64,000 nt of DNA from Megalonaias nervosa (GCA_016617855.1 JAECUM010016884.1:1-64000), one strand, 5' to 3'. Counted from the stretch's first letter, positions 25,557-36,184 are shown. Translations and numbers: made by a program. The notes: generated by a model not told the origin, from the sequence alone.

Positions 25557-26297
25557 CTATAGTCTGACTATACATCCCCATTTGTTTGTACCCCCCTACC
25601 GATTTCAATAACGAAAACGTTTAAGGTGATAAAAGGTGCACAGAACTAAGTCAACTGAATCATTGATTTATAATTTCTAACCAGACTGTGACCAGAATGG
25701 CACTAACACTGGCATCCCCTTGCACCTTTCATGCTTAACAGACTTTCCATACTAACATGGCGCCATATTGCATACACTATGGACTAGTTTATTTCCATCA
25801 GACAACATAATAACATAGTTCATCCTATTTGGTAACTGCCAGATAATTCCGTAAATTACCATAACGTTGAGAGTTTGGAATTATATCCCTTTGCACCCAT
25901 GAACATATTAATTAAACCGCTTGTTCAATCCACGTGAAAGGCAAGTTTGTTGTTGTCATTTTTTTTCCTTTGCTTGATTCGACATTGTAAATATCGGAAG
26001 CAGACGACATATGTATGTACATCTATAGTTGTGTACACACCACTTGGCTGCAAATGGACTTGTCCAGGAACTGGAAATGGATCTCGAACATGTCAGTCTA
26101 TTATACTGAAAACTTCCGTTAAGCATGAAACGCGCAGACGATGACGGTGTTAGGGCCATTCTACTCACAGTCAGGTTAGAAAATATAAAACAATGAATGA
26201 ATTGACAAGTTCCTTACACTTTTATCACATTAAAGGTTTCCATTATTGAAATCGGTAGGAGGGTACAAACAAACGGGTTGATATAGTCGGACTATAG
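25557..26297. mobile_element. Non-autonomous inverted-repeat DNA transposon, 741 bp
   Basis: The first roughly 85 bp (25557-25640, CTATAGTCTGACTATA and on) and the complement of the last roughly 85 bp (26215-26297, CTATAGTCCGACTATA and on) are similar. They share the words TTTGTTTGTACCC, CTACCGATTTCAATAA and GATAAAAG. Its interior has only short frames, so it looks like a MITE-type element. The target duplication is unclear; a TA within the TATA-rich edge is possible. It lies in MORN3 intron 1, 130 bp from exon 1. Confidence 0.75.
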
Positions 26298-26428
26298 TGT
26301 TCCACTTTGCTTTATGTACAACGAGGAGTTTGCTTGTGCATTTTTACGCAAAAGGCTTTATTTCCAGTTTTTAAAAAGCCAAAAATAAAAACAAAAAGAA
26401 CACAACAACAACAACAACAGAAACCAAC

Positions 26429-26567
26429 CATCTTTCTTGTTATCCAACCAGTCCCCTGTATATTGATCGCCATTCACGGAATACACAGTATGGTGGACCC
26501 CCTTTTTCTGGGCTTTATAATCCCATTCTTTCCACAGGGGCTGATTGGTTTTTGGACCCTTCAACAT
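26429..26567 (-). CDS. MORN3: MORN repeat-containing protein 3, exon 1 (first coding exon)
   Basis: The start ATG is at 26567-26565. Forty-six codons plus one base are followed by the donor GTTGGT. The peptide contains PLWKEWDYKAQKKG and VYSVNGDQYTGDWLDNKKDG, matching the N-terminal pattern of MORN3 (Trp-rich lead, then the first MORN motif). The four exons join to 251 residues with seven MORN motifs; vertebrate MORN3 is about 240. The continuation past the donor is intronic. The AAC-rich run just beyond (26402-26420) is a microsatellite. Confidence 0.88.
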
Positions 26568-27584
26568 GGGCTTGGTTGACCGGAGACAACGTGTACGTTT
26601 CCTTTTGATTATTTGATCAACACAGCGCTTCAGTCATATTGAGAATAGCGAAAACGACATTGGATTCATTCGGTCGACTACCACTTCCCAACACCGATGT
26701 TGTTATGGTGACCCAACCGGATGTATGTAATTTGGGTCGTATATATTTTGAACAGAAGCACGCAACCGCTACTTGTTACAAAAAGGCATTATACTACATT
26801 AGTTTAAATAAACCTTGTACTTAAACAGGAGAAATATTTTAGACATCCTAACAAATACGGAGGATTAATAGGGAAAACCTTGGTCCGAAAGCCAGTTACC
26901 TAACTTAAAACTCACACTGAGGAGATGTGTGTGGGGGTGGGGTGAGGTGGGGGTGGGAGGTGGGGGGGGGTGTAATAATAAATGTTTCAACAATTTTCAA
27001 AAAAATATATTTTAAAATGGATTTTCATCTTCTTTTAACTTTCTTGTACCTTTTTGTAAGAATTAGTGATCATTTTCATCACTATTTGCTGTATTTAATA
27101 AAATATTAAACTTAGGCATATTTTTAAATCACTTTTCATGCAGTTTTGCCATTTTTATGGAATTAATATTGATTTTTATATCAATTTTGGTACGACTTTT
27201 ATACGAGGCAAATGGTCAAGAAAATTTCAGTAAATTAAACGAGGGCACTTAGCATAAAAATTTCATATAAACAAATCCAGAGGAAACTGCACAGCAGAAT
27301 GTTTAAGAAATGAGGCCACTATACCTCAGTTTATTACTTAAAGAAACCAAGCATTCGGTCCTTTACATTTTACTGAAAACCCCGAGGCCACTAAACCACA
27401 GAATAAGGGCATCTACATTTTTATGACAGGTTTATCCACTCAAAGTCAATATCTATCCTCAAAAGACCATAAGATGTAGGGTCATTATCAGGAATAGCAT
27501 CAGATTCTTTAAGAATATTATGCTATTAAAATAAATGCGTGTGTGATTTAGATTTTTAACGTAGCTTCAAAAAATTTTCAGTCA
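26568..27584. other. MORN3 upstream region with a G-rich tract
   Basis: No gene is seen. The region should hold the MORN3 5' untranslated region and promoter, but I cannot place a TATA box or start site. A G-rich tract on the plus strand (26926-26971) has several runs of three or more G and could form a quadruplex. Beyond it the DNA is AT-rich without clear features. Confidence 0.5.
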
Positions 27585-27853
27585 TATCGCTACGATATCT
27601 GCAGTGTGGCAGTTTATAGCGATGTCTAGCACTGGGGCATCATGCCGCAGACATGTGGCATGACGTCCCACCCAGTCACATTATCCTGACACCAGGCCGA
27701 CCAATGCTAATACTAACCTCTTAATGTTGAGCGCCTAGAGAGGCAGCTGTTAGTACCATTTTATAAGTCTTTGGTATGACTCGGACGGGGTTCGAACTCA
27801 CGACCTCCCGCATCCGAGGCAGACGCTCTAACCACTAGGCCGCCGGAACGGTA
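27585..27853 (-). mobile_element. tRNA-derived SINE
   Basis: On the minus strand the head reads like a tRNA gene. Box A is TAGTGGTTAGAGC (27837-27825), and box B is GAGTTCGAACCCC (27799-27787). These are followed by a longer non-tRNA body with ACCAAAGACTTATAAAATGG, GGTCGGCCTGGTGTCAG and TGTGACTGGGTGG. I recognise this body as that of a SINE common in bivalve genomes. It is not a functional tRNA because the 3' acceptor half is replaced. No target duplication was found. Confidence 0.8.
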
Positions 27854-28438
27854 AGTCGGGATTTATATTTAATATTTTAAAACAGAAGCATGCAATCTAC
27901 ATCTTCTATAATTTTGTATTCTGTATCATAGACAAACAAATCATTCTTGTGAGGTAAATAAGAAGGACGAAGCTGTAAAAAGAACAGTACATTCAACTGC
28001 AGAACCGCAACAAATAATCTATAATAGAATTAAATAATTTTTTTAAAATATTATTCAGAAGAAAACGGCATTTTCCGGGCATTCCTCATAATCGTCCTAC
28101 CAAAAATGTATATTCTAAAACTGAAAATAGAATTATAAATAATACTATAGTAGAATATATAGTTGAGATTTTAAATTCAAAGAGTGTTTTAGCTCAGAAA
28201 CCCTCACCCCCCCTCAAAAATAAATATATTATGACATTTTTTCCACCACCTCAGAGACCCCCTCTCCCTCAAAAAACCACACTCCTCCACATTTTTATCT
28301 CAGAAAATGGTGATTAATTTGAAACCCAAAGGGGATTCTAGACCAGAACCCTCACCCCCCTAAATTTTGGAGAGATGAGGTTGGTCAGATGACCCAATGA
28401 CATTTATTGACAACATGGTTGATGAATGATATTTCTAA
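27854..28438. other. Gene-free host DNA left of the viral block
   Basis: There is no open frame of interest. It contains C/T-rich stretches such as CCCTCACCCCCC (28202 and 28348), repeated loosely, and ordinary AT-rich DNA. The viral homology begins at about 28445. Confidence 0.5.
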
Positions 28439-28444
28439 AGCTGT
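28439..28444. other. AGCTGT hexamer, candidate left target-site duplication
   Basis: AGCTGT lies directly outside the left limit of the L/R viral homology. The same hexamer lies directly outside the right limit (59902-59907). Polinton-type integrases usually make 5-6 bp duplications. The exact element ends are uncertain by several bases, so chance is possible. Confidence 0.3.
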
Positions 28445-28474
28445 ACAAAATTAAACATTTACTACTGTTGTAAC

Positions 28475-28954
28475 TCATATTTTATGATAATCTTTTTCAT
28501 ATCTGCTGACTCTCATTGGCAGAATATCTGTTAACATACTGTCAATAATACGGAACTCGCGTATTAAATCGTCCATATCATATTTTATACCACGCAAATA
28601 AGATCGTATCTGATCAAGTAATTTTTATAGGTGATACTTGCTGTTTTACAAGCGATTTTTTTAGTTGCAAGTCGAGGTTCAATTTTTTTACACGCTGTTG
28701 CAAGAGAAACACCGACACCAGATATTATTAACAAAAACGGATTTAATGATGCTCCACTTGAAATTATACCAGAGCTAGTCATTAACAATGACAAATATGA
28801 TATTACTCGAAGTATTCTACGGTAGTATTTATAACATTCTTTTACACACCAGAGGTTTTTATGATAAAATTTATAATATTTTACTAATGCGTCAACATCT
28901 TGTTTTGGAATTTCCTCTGAAATGTGATTGAAATCAATGATATGTTTTTTTCAT
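28475..28954 (-). pseudogene. Virus-derived membrane-type protein of unknown function (module L)
   Basis: Frames on the minus strand together correspond to the right-arm gene at 59396-59886. A readable piece (28794-28585) has SGIISSGASLNPFLLIISGV and VSLATACKKIEP, a hydrophobic central hairpin. This follows a Trp/Tyr-rich part (YHKNLWCVKECYKYYRRIL) and precedes a conserved tail with SYLRG-like and EKDYHKI words. I associate this layout with uncharacterised proteins common in invertebrate Polinton/adintovirus loci. A run of seven A after the ATG (about 28945) and a further indel near 28625 break the frame. It is the outermost gene of module L. Confidence 0.6.
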
Positions 28955-28967
28955 TATACAATTTTTT

Positions 28968-29756
28968 TTACACAAAAACAAAAGTTCTGGCACCAGCAAT
29001 TGAATCAAGAAACTCGCGGAATTTATTATTATTAGGATCAGCTATAAAAATTCTGTATTTGTCATAAACATCTGACGAAGTATCCTTATATCGTTCATCT
29101 GTTAGTACATATTGTTTCTTTAACCAAGCGTATGAATCAAAACTATTTCCTACTTCACTCTCGTACAAATCTGTTTTATTCACCAAATTACTGTAATCGA
29201 CTTCTGTTTCATCAATATACCCTAATACTAAGCTCAACTGATCTAACGTGAAATTTTTGAGAACAAGATGTTGCCTGATAATTATATATGCGACTACGAA
29301 ATTTGCTAACATTAATTTTTTAAGCTTATCTAGTTCAATTGTAAGAAGACCAACAGCAGAAGCTACTTTTAACATTAATTTTTGATATGGTTTTGTGAAT
29401 ATTGTTTTAATTTCGTTGTAATAATTTCGTAGTGACAATTGTAAAGAGTACTGTAATGATGGGAATGGAATATCATCTTCTTCACTTATGTCGTAATAAG
29501 AATCAGACTTTACTTCCAACTTTGTTTGGTCGATTAATTAAAAAAACTTTTCTCGCTCATCATCACTAAAATTACTAATTTCATTGTCTAATATTTTGAT
29601 TATCTTTAGAGACTTGTTGACAATAATCGGATCAAATTCTGGTTCTTTTTTACGTATCATTGGCAAACTTGCGTTTGCGTACAATTTAATAATCAACTCT
29701 GCGTCTGACGTCATAGTAACGATTTTGACCAAGGTTTCTTTGTCACTGCAGTACAT
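28968..29756 (-). pseudogene. Virus-derived protein of unknown function (module L)
   Basis: Two consecutive minus-strand frames (29756-29538 and 29519-28968) correspond to the single decayed gene at 58598-59372 in module R, so they are one gene broken near 29520-29540. The N-terminal part has DKETLVKIVTMTSDAELIIK and the acidic word NFSDDEREKFF. The C-terminal part is helical with a conserved block (LVLKNFTLDQLSLVLGYIDE) and ends DSIAGARTFVFV. I know no family for it. Conservation between the L and R copies shows it was a real viral gene. Confidence 0.6.
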
Positions 29757-29820
29757 ACATAGATGTTAAAAATATGTCGTTTTGAAAAACTATCTTATTC
29801 ATTTTTGTTTCTTTTTATTT

Positions 29821-30269
29821 TTATTTCTTAGTTTCCGCTAGTTTGTCAAGACGAGTATGATTTTCGTTTACTCGTCTTTCTTCCAATGTTCTTCCACTAT
29901 AAACTCGTGCTTTTATTAAGTCTGATTTTATTATCAAATCTATGTTATACCAATCAAGCTTGAGTAATATTTTTTAAGTATAATTTCAACTTGTTTTTGT
30001 TCTTCTAGGCAATCATCAGGATGAAATTATCTGCTTATAATCTCAAAGTTTTATATTACTTTTTTCAGTTGTGGTCCTCGCATATGCATAACGCGAATAA
30101 AATTAGCAAAATTTTCTGGCAATGTTGAATTGTCTAATAATTCGATGCAAAGTTTTTTCAAACGTTGTAACATTTTTGCCATGTTATTAACAGCTCCAAC
30201 ATCTATTTTAGGGTTAAAAATATTATCATAAATTTCATTCGCAATAGTTATAATTGGTGGTTCTGACAT
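29821..30269 (-). pseudogene. Virus-derived protein of unknown function (module L)
   Basis: The gene starts MSEPPIITIANEIYDNI at 30269 and corresponds to 58087-58601 in module R. The N-terminal half is open to 30051, with RGPQLKKVI. After a break, a second conserved block follows on the same strand (ARVYSGRTLEERRVNENHTR, about 29905-29845), ending at a stop at 29821. The C-terminal block is strongly basic. The function is unknown. It lies directly downstream of the fibre gene with an 18-bp gap, suggesting cotranscription. Confidence 0.6.
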
Positions 30270-30286
30270 TATTTTATAGCATTAGA

Positions 30287-31549
30287 TTAAATTTCATCAT
30301 CGAGTGTGTATATTTGAAATGCTGTCAGTCCTGGAAACGGACGTTCAGTTGCAATAACATAAACTCGGAAATACAAGAACTTGTTAACAGTGTTTTCAGT
30401 CGGAATCGTAAAAAAATATTGTGTTGTTGAAATGTAAGTGTCTGTTGTGCTATACAATGTTGCCCAAATTAATATCATCATTTGATCCTTCCAATCGCCA
30501 ATTATATATTCGACCAACGCTAGGATTTAATCGGCCTCGCAAATGAAATTGCCAAATAGCAACTGCAGTAAGAGATTTGATTTTGATCCAAAAATTTTCA
30601 ATTTCTCCGTTGGTCGTCCACTCGTGTCTATCAGAGAAAGCGTAATAAGGATAATTTTCAGGATAAAATGATGATGCGTTTACCTCAAATCCAACTGCTG
30701 ACTTTAACAATATTGGAATATACCCAACATTATTTTTGGTTCGTTTTACACTACTAAACAGACTGTCAACATACGCTTTATTTGTCAGATCGTTAGGGTT
30801 AACTGGAGCGTAAGTCGTCATTATCTTGTTGGCTTTCATGTTTATATTCCCTGACATCGGTCCACCGGATTTCTTAAAATATGGGTTGAGTTCTTCTTTT
30901 AATTGAGCATAACTAATAGCATCAGTATTATCAGATGGTGAGGTTACTGGTAGTCCAGTTATTTTTGAATTTAACATGGACAGGTCACCTGTCATTGTAT
31001 CACCGGATTTGTTAAGCTTATTATCGTCAACAGATTTTAGTTGTGCATAACTTACAGCTTGTGTTTGATTTAAGTTTTCTGGCGGATATACAATCCCTAA
31101 ATTTATAATTTTTATTCCTGACATGTTGATATTACCTGTAACTGTCCCACCTATTTTATCAAGTTTGTTATCTTCAACATACTTCAACTGTAAATAACTT
31201 ACCGCTTGAGTTTGATTTAAGTTTGCTCGTGGATACCTGGTCTCCAAATTTATAATTTTTTTCCTGACATATCTAAGTTACCGCTTAAAATTACACCAGA
31301 TTTATCTAGTGTATTATTCTCGACTAATTTAAGTTGTGCATAACTAACAGCTTGTGTATTAACGACATTTATTGGTGGATAATCTGTTTCTAAATCTGGT
31401 ACTCGTTGATTTGACATAAACAAGGTTCCCGTCATTGTGTCGCCGGATTTTTTCAGGTAACCTGATAAATCAACCTTACCGTCTGTTATTGTTGTACTTA
31501 CAGCCGATGAATCTCCTACTAATGTTCCAAATTTTGTATAATAGCTCAT
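30287..31549 (-). pseudogene. Fibre-like attachment protein with discoidin-like head (module L)
   Basis: The N-terminal anchor is followed by four or five shaft repeats of the tail-fibre type, each built on SGDTMTGxLxM...L...P...AVSYAQLK. The C-terminal head (roughly 30287-30700) has the words WQFHLRGRLNPSVG and YNWRLEGSNDD, and then a W/Y-rich beta pattern with FLYFRVYVIA. This resembles F5/8 type C (discoidin, galactose-binding) folds. I infer a receptor-binding trimeric fibre. It is broken by a one-base deletion in an A run at about 31261-31267 and another break near 30460-30510. It diverges from the ATPase gene across a 54-bp gap, a likely two-way promoter. Confidence 0.68.
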
Positions 31550-31603
31550 TATTTATTATCGTCTGACAATCTTTTTTATATAACATAAAATTGTATAACA
31601 ATA

Positions 31604-32295
31604 ATGGCAAAATCGTCGATATTAAACTTTGATACAGAGCGGTTGGTGAAACATAAACATGAAAACGTACTTCCAGATTGTCATTATCTTACTGTTGGAA
31701 GAACTGGATCGGGGAAAACAAACTTGCTTATGAATTTACTTCTCGGATATAATTTTAACTACGATCGCGTTTATATTTACACAATTAATCCAGAACAGGA
31801 TAAGTACGAGCTACTTAACAATTATAATGACAAACTTCGTGATGATCGTGAGGGTGGTGAAGGTTTTTTTATTATCAAACAACCAGAAGAACTCGTTCCA
31901 GTTATTCAACTTGATTCGTCCGAACACAAGATAGTTGTTTTTGATGATATTCCGCTAAACAATGAAGAAATGAATAAAATAAGATCATATTTTTCACTAT
32001 CACGTAATAAGAAATGTAATTCTATTTATCTCGCCCAAGGTTTTTATAATGTTGACAGATTTATTCGGCTACAACCTAGTTGTTTTATATTATTTCCAGG
32101 ACTTGACAATGTCGATGTTAGAAATATCGCGAACGAGCAATGTGGTGATGTAACAAAAGATAAATTTATTGAATAGTATCATCAAGCAACGGCAAATAAA
32201 TACTACTTTTTTTTTTTGATAAATTAACAAATGATACGAGTAAAATGTTTCGCTATTGTATTGAAAAATACCTCCATTAATTTTTGTAGAAAATA
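31604..32295 (+). pseudogene. A32/FtsK-type genome-packaging ATPase, type 1 (module L)
   Basis: The open part (31604-32176, 190 codons) has Walker A GRTGSGKTN at residues 32-40 and Walker B HKIVVFDDI near 108-116. An arginine/sensor region follows (SLSRNKKCNSIYLAQGFYNV, FPGLDNVDVRNI). This is the layout of the packaging ATPases of Polintons, adintoviruses and virophages, which pump DNA into capsids. A premature stop at 32174 and several indels in T-runs destroy the last quarter; homology to the R copy continues to about 32295. Its start ATG lies 54 bp from the fibre start. Confidence 0.82.
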
Positions 32296-32306
32296 GTATA
32301 TAATCA

Positions 32307-32908
32307 ATGGAAAGACAAGCAAAGTACAGAAAATATATAGAAAATCTAAAAAACGTGCACAATCTCAAGCAAAATTTAAGCAGCAAGCACAGCAAGCACG
32401 ACGTAGTCAAGTGGTTGCAGCAGAAACAACAGCAGCCGCTCTCAAACCAGTTACCGAGGCTTTACTTGGAAAACAACCTGAAACTAAACCACTATCAGAA
32501 GAAGAACTTAAAAAATTACAAGAAAAAGGTTTACTCGGATTAGTTAAAGAACAAAGAGAAGCAGCTGCTGGAAGAATTATTGAAAGATCTGAAGAAGAAA
32601 AAAGAAGATTAGCTGAGTCACTTGTAGCAAATATAGCTGATCCTGCTGCAAGACAAGCTGAACTAGATCGGCTAATTAATAATCCACTAGAATTTGAACA
32701 AAGACTAGCAGGTTTAACCACAGGGGAGATTAAAAATATTTTAACAAATTTATCAGAAAAATTAGAAGATATTGAAAAGGAGCAAGAAAGAGTTGGCCAG
32801 TTAACGGTAAAGTTTATGGGAGTTGAAGATAAAAGACGATGGTATATAAAACAAGCAAATAATAATATAGAAAATCATGAATACGAAGAATTTTTAGGAA
32901 AAAAATAA
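32307..32908 (+). pseudogene. Coiled-coil viral protein (module L)
   Basis: A short start frame at 32307 (MERQAKYRKYIE) runs into a long frame at 32411-32908, with a frameshift near 32350-32410. The protein is rich in Glu, Lys, Gln and Ala and predicted coiled coil throughout. It contains LKPVTEALLGKQPETKPLSE, a phrase with a counterpart in the R copy (55764-56078) and a looser one in the E-lineage gene at 52654 (LFKPI...). It ends in GKK at an A-run, after which the next frame continues, so it may be one gene with 32937-33401. The function is unknown; a virion or scaffolding role is a guess from position. Confidence 0.6.
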
Positions 32909-32936
32909 TATAAAAGATCTTGATAATATAAGTAAA

Positions 32937-33401
32937 TTGAATGATGAAGAATTTAACAAATTTATTATTTATTTAAATGTAATAATGAACGACGGTGTTA
33001 CTGCTAAAAATGAGTTAAACACAGCCATAGAAGAGGAAAATATGATTCCACTTTATGATAGAATGAGATATGTTATTATTGCTTTACTCGTTGGAAACAC
33101 AGCAATAGCCATTAAAACAAAACCTTTTGGTAAGGGGTGGGATTTGAGAAGGAAATTTTTTGTATTTGATGAAACTCGTGTAAACGAATATAAAAAAGAA
33201 AAAACTGGAAAAGGAGTTAGAATATTTTCATCAATTACTGAAATGATTGGCAGATTAATGTTATTGATATCATCAAAAGAAGCTGGAAATGTTGGTGCTG
33301 AAATTGACAATGAAATTATTGACATACTTGATAATTTGAGATCGGAAAATTTATTAACATCTGACGAATACGAAACTTTACATCGCGATTTAATTTTATA
33401 A
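32937..33401 (+). pseudogene. Helical viral protein, probably the C-terminal part of the preceding gene (module L)
   Basis: The frame has no ATG at its start and begins 28 bp after the stop of the coiled-coil frame, separated by an A-run indel, so it is probably that gene's C-terminal half. The tail (IGRLMLLISSKEAGNVGAEI and LLTSDEYETLHRDLI) resembles the end of the E-lineage gene at 51443-52056 (VDRLEILIGG, then NRAGNNSSEI in another frame), showing the two lineages share this gene. No known family was recognised. Confidence 0.6.
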
Positions 33402-33415
33402 AAATATAATAATAA

Positions 33416-34161
33416 ATGTCAGCAACATTATTACTAGACTCTAGCCAATCTGATAAAGATAGCGCACATTTTTCAGTAAAGTATTTTCCGCCAATAGAAC
33501 TAGATCGTGAAAAACAATATGAAATTGGACCAATTTCCTGTACGTGTTGGAATTATATGGCTAATGTAAAAACTGGAGTAAATGATGAATTTGCATTTAC
33601 TGTTAGTGATCCACCAATTACCACGTGGAAAACACTTAAAATTCCACAAGGAGCTTATAATATTGACGATCTAAATAAAATAATAAAAGAACTTATAACA
33701 AAAATAAAGGTATAGCTGATAATTTTGAGCTGAAACCAAATTATAATACGTTACCCGCCAGAATGATATTAAAAAATATGTTAGTTATATTTGATGTAAA
33801 AAGTATTGCACCACTGATAGGATTCGAATATAATAATTATATTGCTTTTAAAGTACCTGTTACATTTGACGGTGAAAATCCAGTAAATATAACTGATGTA
33901 AACGCAATATTAATAAATTGCTCTATTGCATCTGGATCTTATTCAGCTAAAGGTAGTAAGGACAAACTATATATAGTTTTTTCACTAGACGTTCCACCAG
34001 GTTCTCTTATGCAAATTAGTCCACGTCAAGTTATTTATCATCCGTTAAATGTTGAAAATCAAATAACAGAAGTAAATATGCAATTGACAGATCAGTCTGG
34101 ACGACAACTGGATTTTAACAAAAAAATTGTTACCTATTATTTACACTTACGCGAACAATAG
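33416..34161 (+). pseudogene. Penton-like minor capsid protein (module L)
   Basis: There are two frames: 33416-33715 (MSATLLLDSSQSDKD, TWKTLKIPQGAYNIDDLNKI) and 33763-34161 (IAPLIGFEYNN, PPGSLMQISPRQVIYHPLN, LTDQSGRQLDFN, ending HLREQ). They are joined by a one-base shift near 33710. The closing pattern (LTDQ.G...D...I...L.LR) and the position before the major capsid gene match the penton-like, single jelly-roll capsid genes of Polinton-type viruses. The E-lineage genes at 41132 and 45741 share both the GxYxIxxIN and LTDQSG words. Capsid vertex function is inferred. Confidence 0.65.
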
Positions 34162-34213
34162 TAAACATATTTTCTGAAAGATTTGGAAGTAAAATTATGC
34201 AACCTCAGATATA

Positions 34214-34559
34214 ATGAAAGACAGAAAAAGTTTATAGAAGAAAAATAGTCGGAGGATTTTTGGGAAATATATTTGCTAAAATTATAGATAATGCTCCAGG
34301 AATAGCTCATAAAGTTGCACCAATTGCACTTGACGCATCCAAAGCTTTTGCAACTGGAGCTGCATCTGCTGCTGGAACTGCTGTTGGACAAAAAATAGCT
34401 GATAAAATAAAAAGACCGACAATCAAACAAGCTATTTCAGAAATCGCACCAACAAAGGAAACTCAACGCGCAATGATAACAACAACAAGAAAACTTTTAT
34501 CACCACTAGGAGAACAAATTACACAAAAATTAATATCTAAAGTAACAACACCGAAATAG
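34214..34559 (+). pseudogene. Small Ala/Lys-rich virion-like protein (module L)
   Basis: The main frame begins around GGFLGNIFAKII (34250) and runs to 34559. It has a Gly-Gly-Phe start, an amphipathic stretch (HKVAPIALDASKAFATGAAS) and a basic tail. The only ATG upstream (34214) is one base out of frame. The same gene in E2 (50951-51404) has GDGLGDVIQGLFSRIAPKAI at the equivalent place. In both lineages it sits immediately before the major capsid gene. I associate this position and composition with small structural proteins of adintoviruses; a membrane-active or core role is inference. Confidence 0.55.
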
Positions 34560-34608
34560 CTTCGCTATCGCTGTAGACAAAATTTTGTGTAACCTAATAA
34601 ATAAAATA

Positions 34609-36183
34609 ATGTCTCTTAAAAATTATCTCGATTTAGCAGAAACTTATGACACAGACGACACAGTAACAGAATTTGAATATGTTGAATATCTCGATGAAAA
34701 TTTTAACGAACCTAATAAGGCTGGCGACAGAACATTAATGCTAGAGACAAGGACGTATTTCTACTTCCTCATAAAGCAATGTTAGAAGTTCGTGGTCAGA
34801 TTATGACAGTAGCTGTTCCACCTGCCGCAATTGCAGCTGGAAAAAGAAGAAGCTCTTATAAATGATGGTTGGTGTTTATTTAAAAGTGCTCGATATCAGC
34901 TGGCCATTCAAACTGTTGAAGATATTTCAAGTCACTTACAAGTTGCAAGTACAATCTTAAATATAATTTCGTTTTCCGACGATTACTCCAGATCGACTGC
35001 AGCTAATATGATGTAGTTTAAAGATATCGGAACTGGTGGTGCAGGTGTTGTTGCACCAGTTGAAATTTTATCAAGGTTAACACCTATTATAGCTGCTGGG
35101 GTTGATGCTGCCGCAGATGCTGTAATTGTAAGAAATTTTCTTATTGCTAATGCTGCTGTGCTAGGTATAGCCGCACCAGCTGCAGACGCTAATGCAGACG
35201 CTACAAGACTTTCACTTAATGCTGCTTGTAATAATCTTGGATTAAATCAAGTAGATGTAGATGCAGACGGCACTGTAATATTAGAGCATGTTAATGACAT
35301 AATTGCTCATAACAGAATAAATATACATTACAATGAGGGTTATATTAAGAGAAAGGCACTTGCAGCAGTATCACGTCAAATCACAATGATGCTGCCGTTA
35401 AGTACAGTATTTGGCTTTTGTCGCGATTACAAAAAAGTATTTAGTGGAGTTAAACATACACTTATTTTAAATCGATCAGAACACAATGGTTGTTTATTTC
35501 GATTTGGTGGAGCTGATTTACAATTTGTCATAAACAAACTTGCACTATGGATGCCAAGAATAACTCCGTCTATCACTAAAATAGCAGAATTAAATGATAT
35601 GCTGCAAACACATACGAATAGAATTTATTTTCAGCAACATAAAATATATCAAACAGCAATTCCAAATACCACAGACCACACATGGCGAGATACAACATCA
35701 AGTGAACAAAAGCCACGGCAAATACTTCTTGTATTTCAGCAACAGGCGCGGCGTAACAACCAACAACAAAATAATGCGATATTTGATAATGCTGATGTTA
35801 GACGAATATATGCTAGAATAAATTCAAAGCAATACCCAGAGCGGGCGATAGAATGTAATTTTGCAGATAACGCTAATAAAAATACTACTCAACCGTACAT
35901 GTATGTACTCGACGCACTGCAAAAATATCAAGATGTTGGAGATGGATCTCAGATATCAGTAGAGGAATTTCGTACACTTTATCCAATATATTATTTCGAT
36001 GTTAGTAAACATAGCGAGCGAGATGAAGACAGTACAGCTGATATTGAAATTACTTGGACACTAGAAGCAGTTCCAGCTGCACCATTTTATGTATATGCGT
36101 TAGTAACAAGCGATAGATTTGTTACAATTGACTCTGTTGGAGGTAAAATGTCAGTCCAAGTTAAATCTGTAACTTTAATATAA
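34609..36183 (+). pseudogene. Major capsid protein, hexon-like (module L)
   Basis: Homologous along its length to the E2 gene at 49497-50937. The N-terminal frame (34609-34785) is followed by pieces in two other frames. One contains LNIISFSDDYSRSTAANMM, matching SDDYSRSAGPSMM in E2. The long frame 35158-36183 contains TMMLPLSTVFGFCRDYKKVF, LALWMPRITPSI and EFRTLYPIYYFDVS, all with close E2 counterparts. Length (about 520 codons), gene order and the pairing with a penton-like gene point to a double jelly-roll major capsid protein. Breaks lie near 34740-34760 and 34850 and at the stop at 35014. The C-terminal two-thirds is intact. Confidence 0.72.
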
Positions 36184-36184
36184 G

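Larger units (their letters stand above)
18063..26428 (-). other. MORN3 intron 1, filled with mobile elements
   Basis: This 8.4-kb intron lies between the donor GTTGGT after the first coding exon and the acceptor TTACAG before exon 2. Its main contents are the (TA)n tract, a complete LTR retrotransposon (19650-24561) in the same orientation as the gene, and a 741-bp inverted-repeat element (25557-26297). The stretches 18443-19649 and 24562-25556 show nothing I can name. Confidence 0.75.

Noticed and set aside
25956..26168. Additional MORN3 exon between exons 1 and 2
   Set aside because: Exons 1 and 2 join in phase to a complete MORN motif; the frame here lies inside the 741-bp inverted-repeat element.
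27787..27837. tRNA gene
   Set aside because: A and B boxes are good, but the 3' half is replaced by a SINE body, so it is a SINE head and not a working tRNA.
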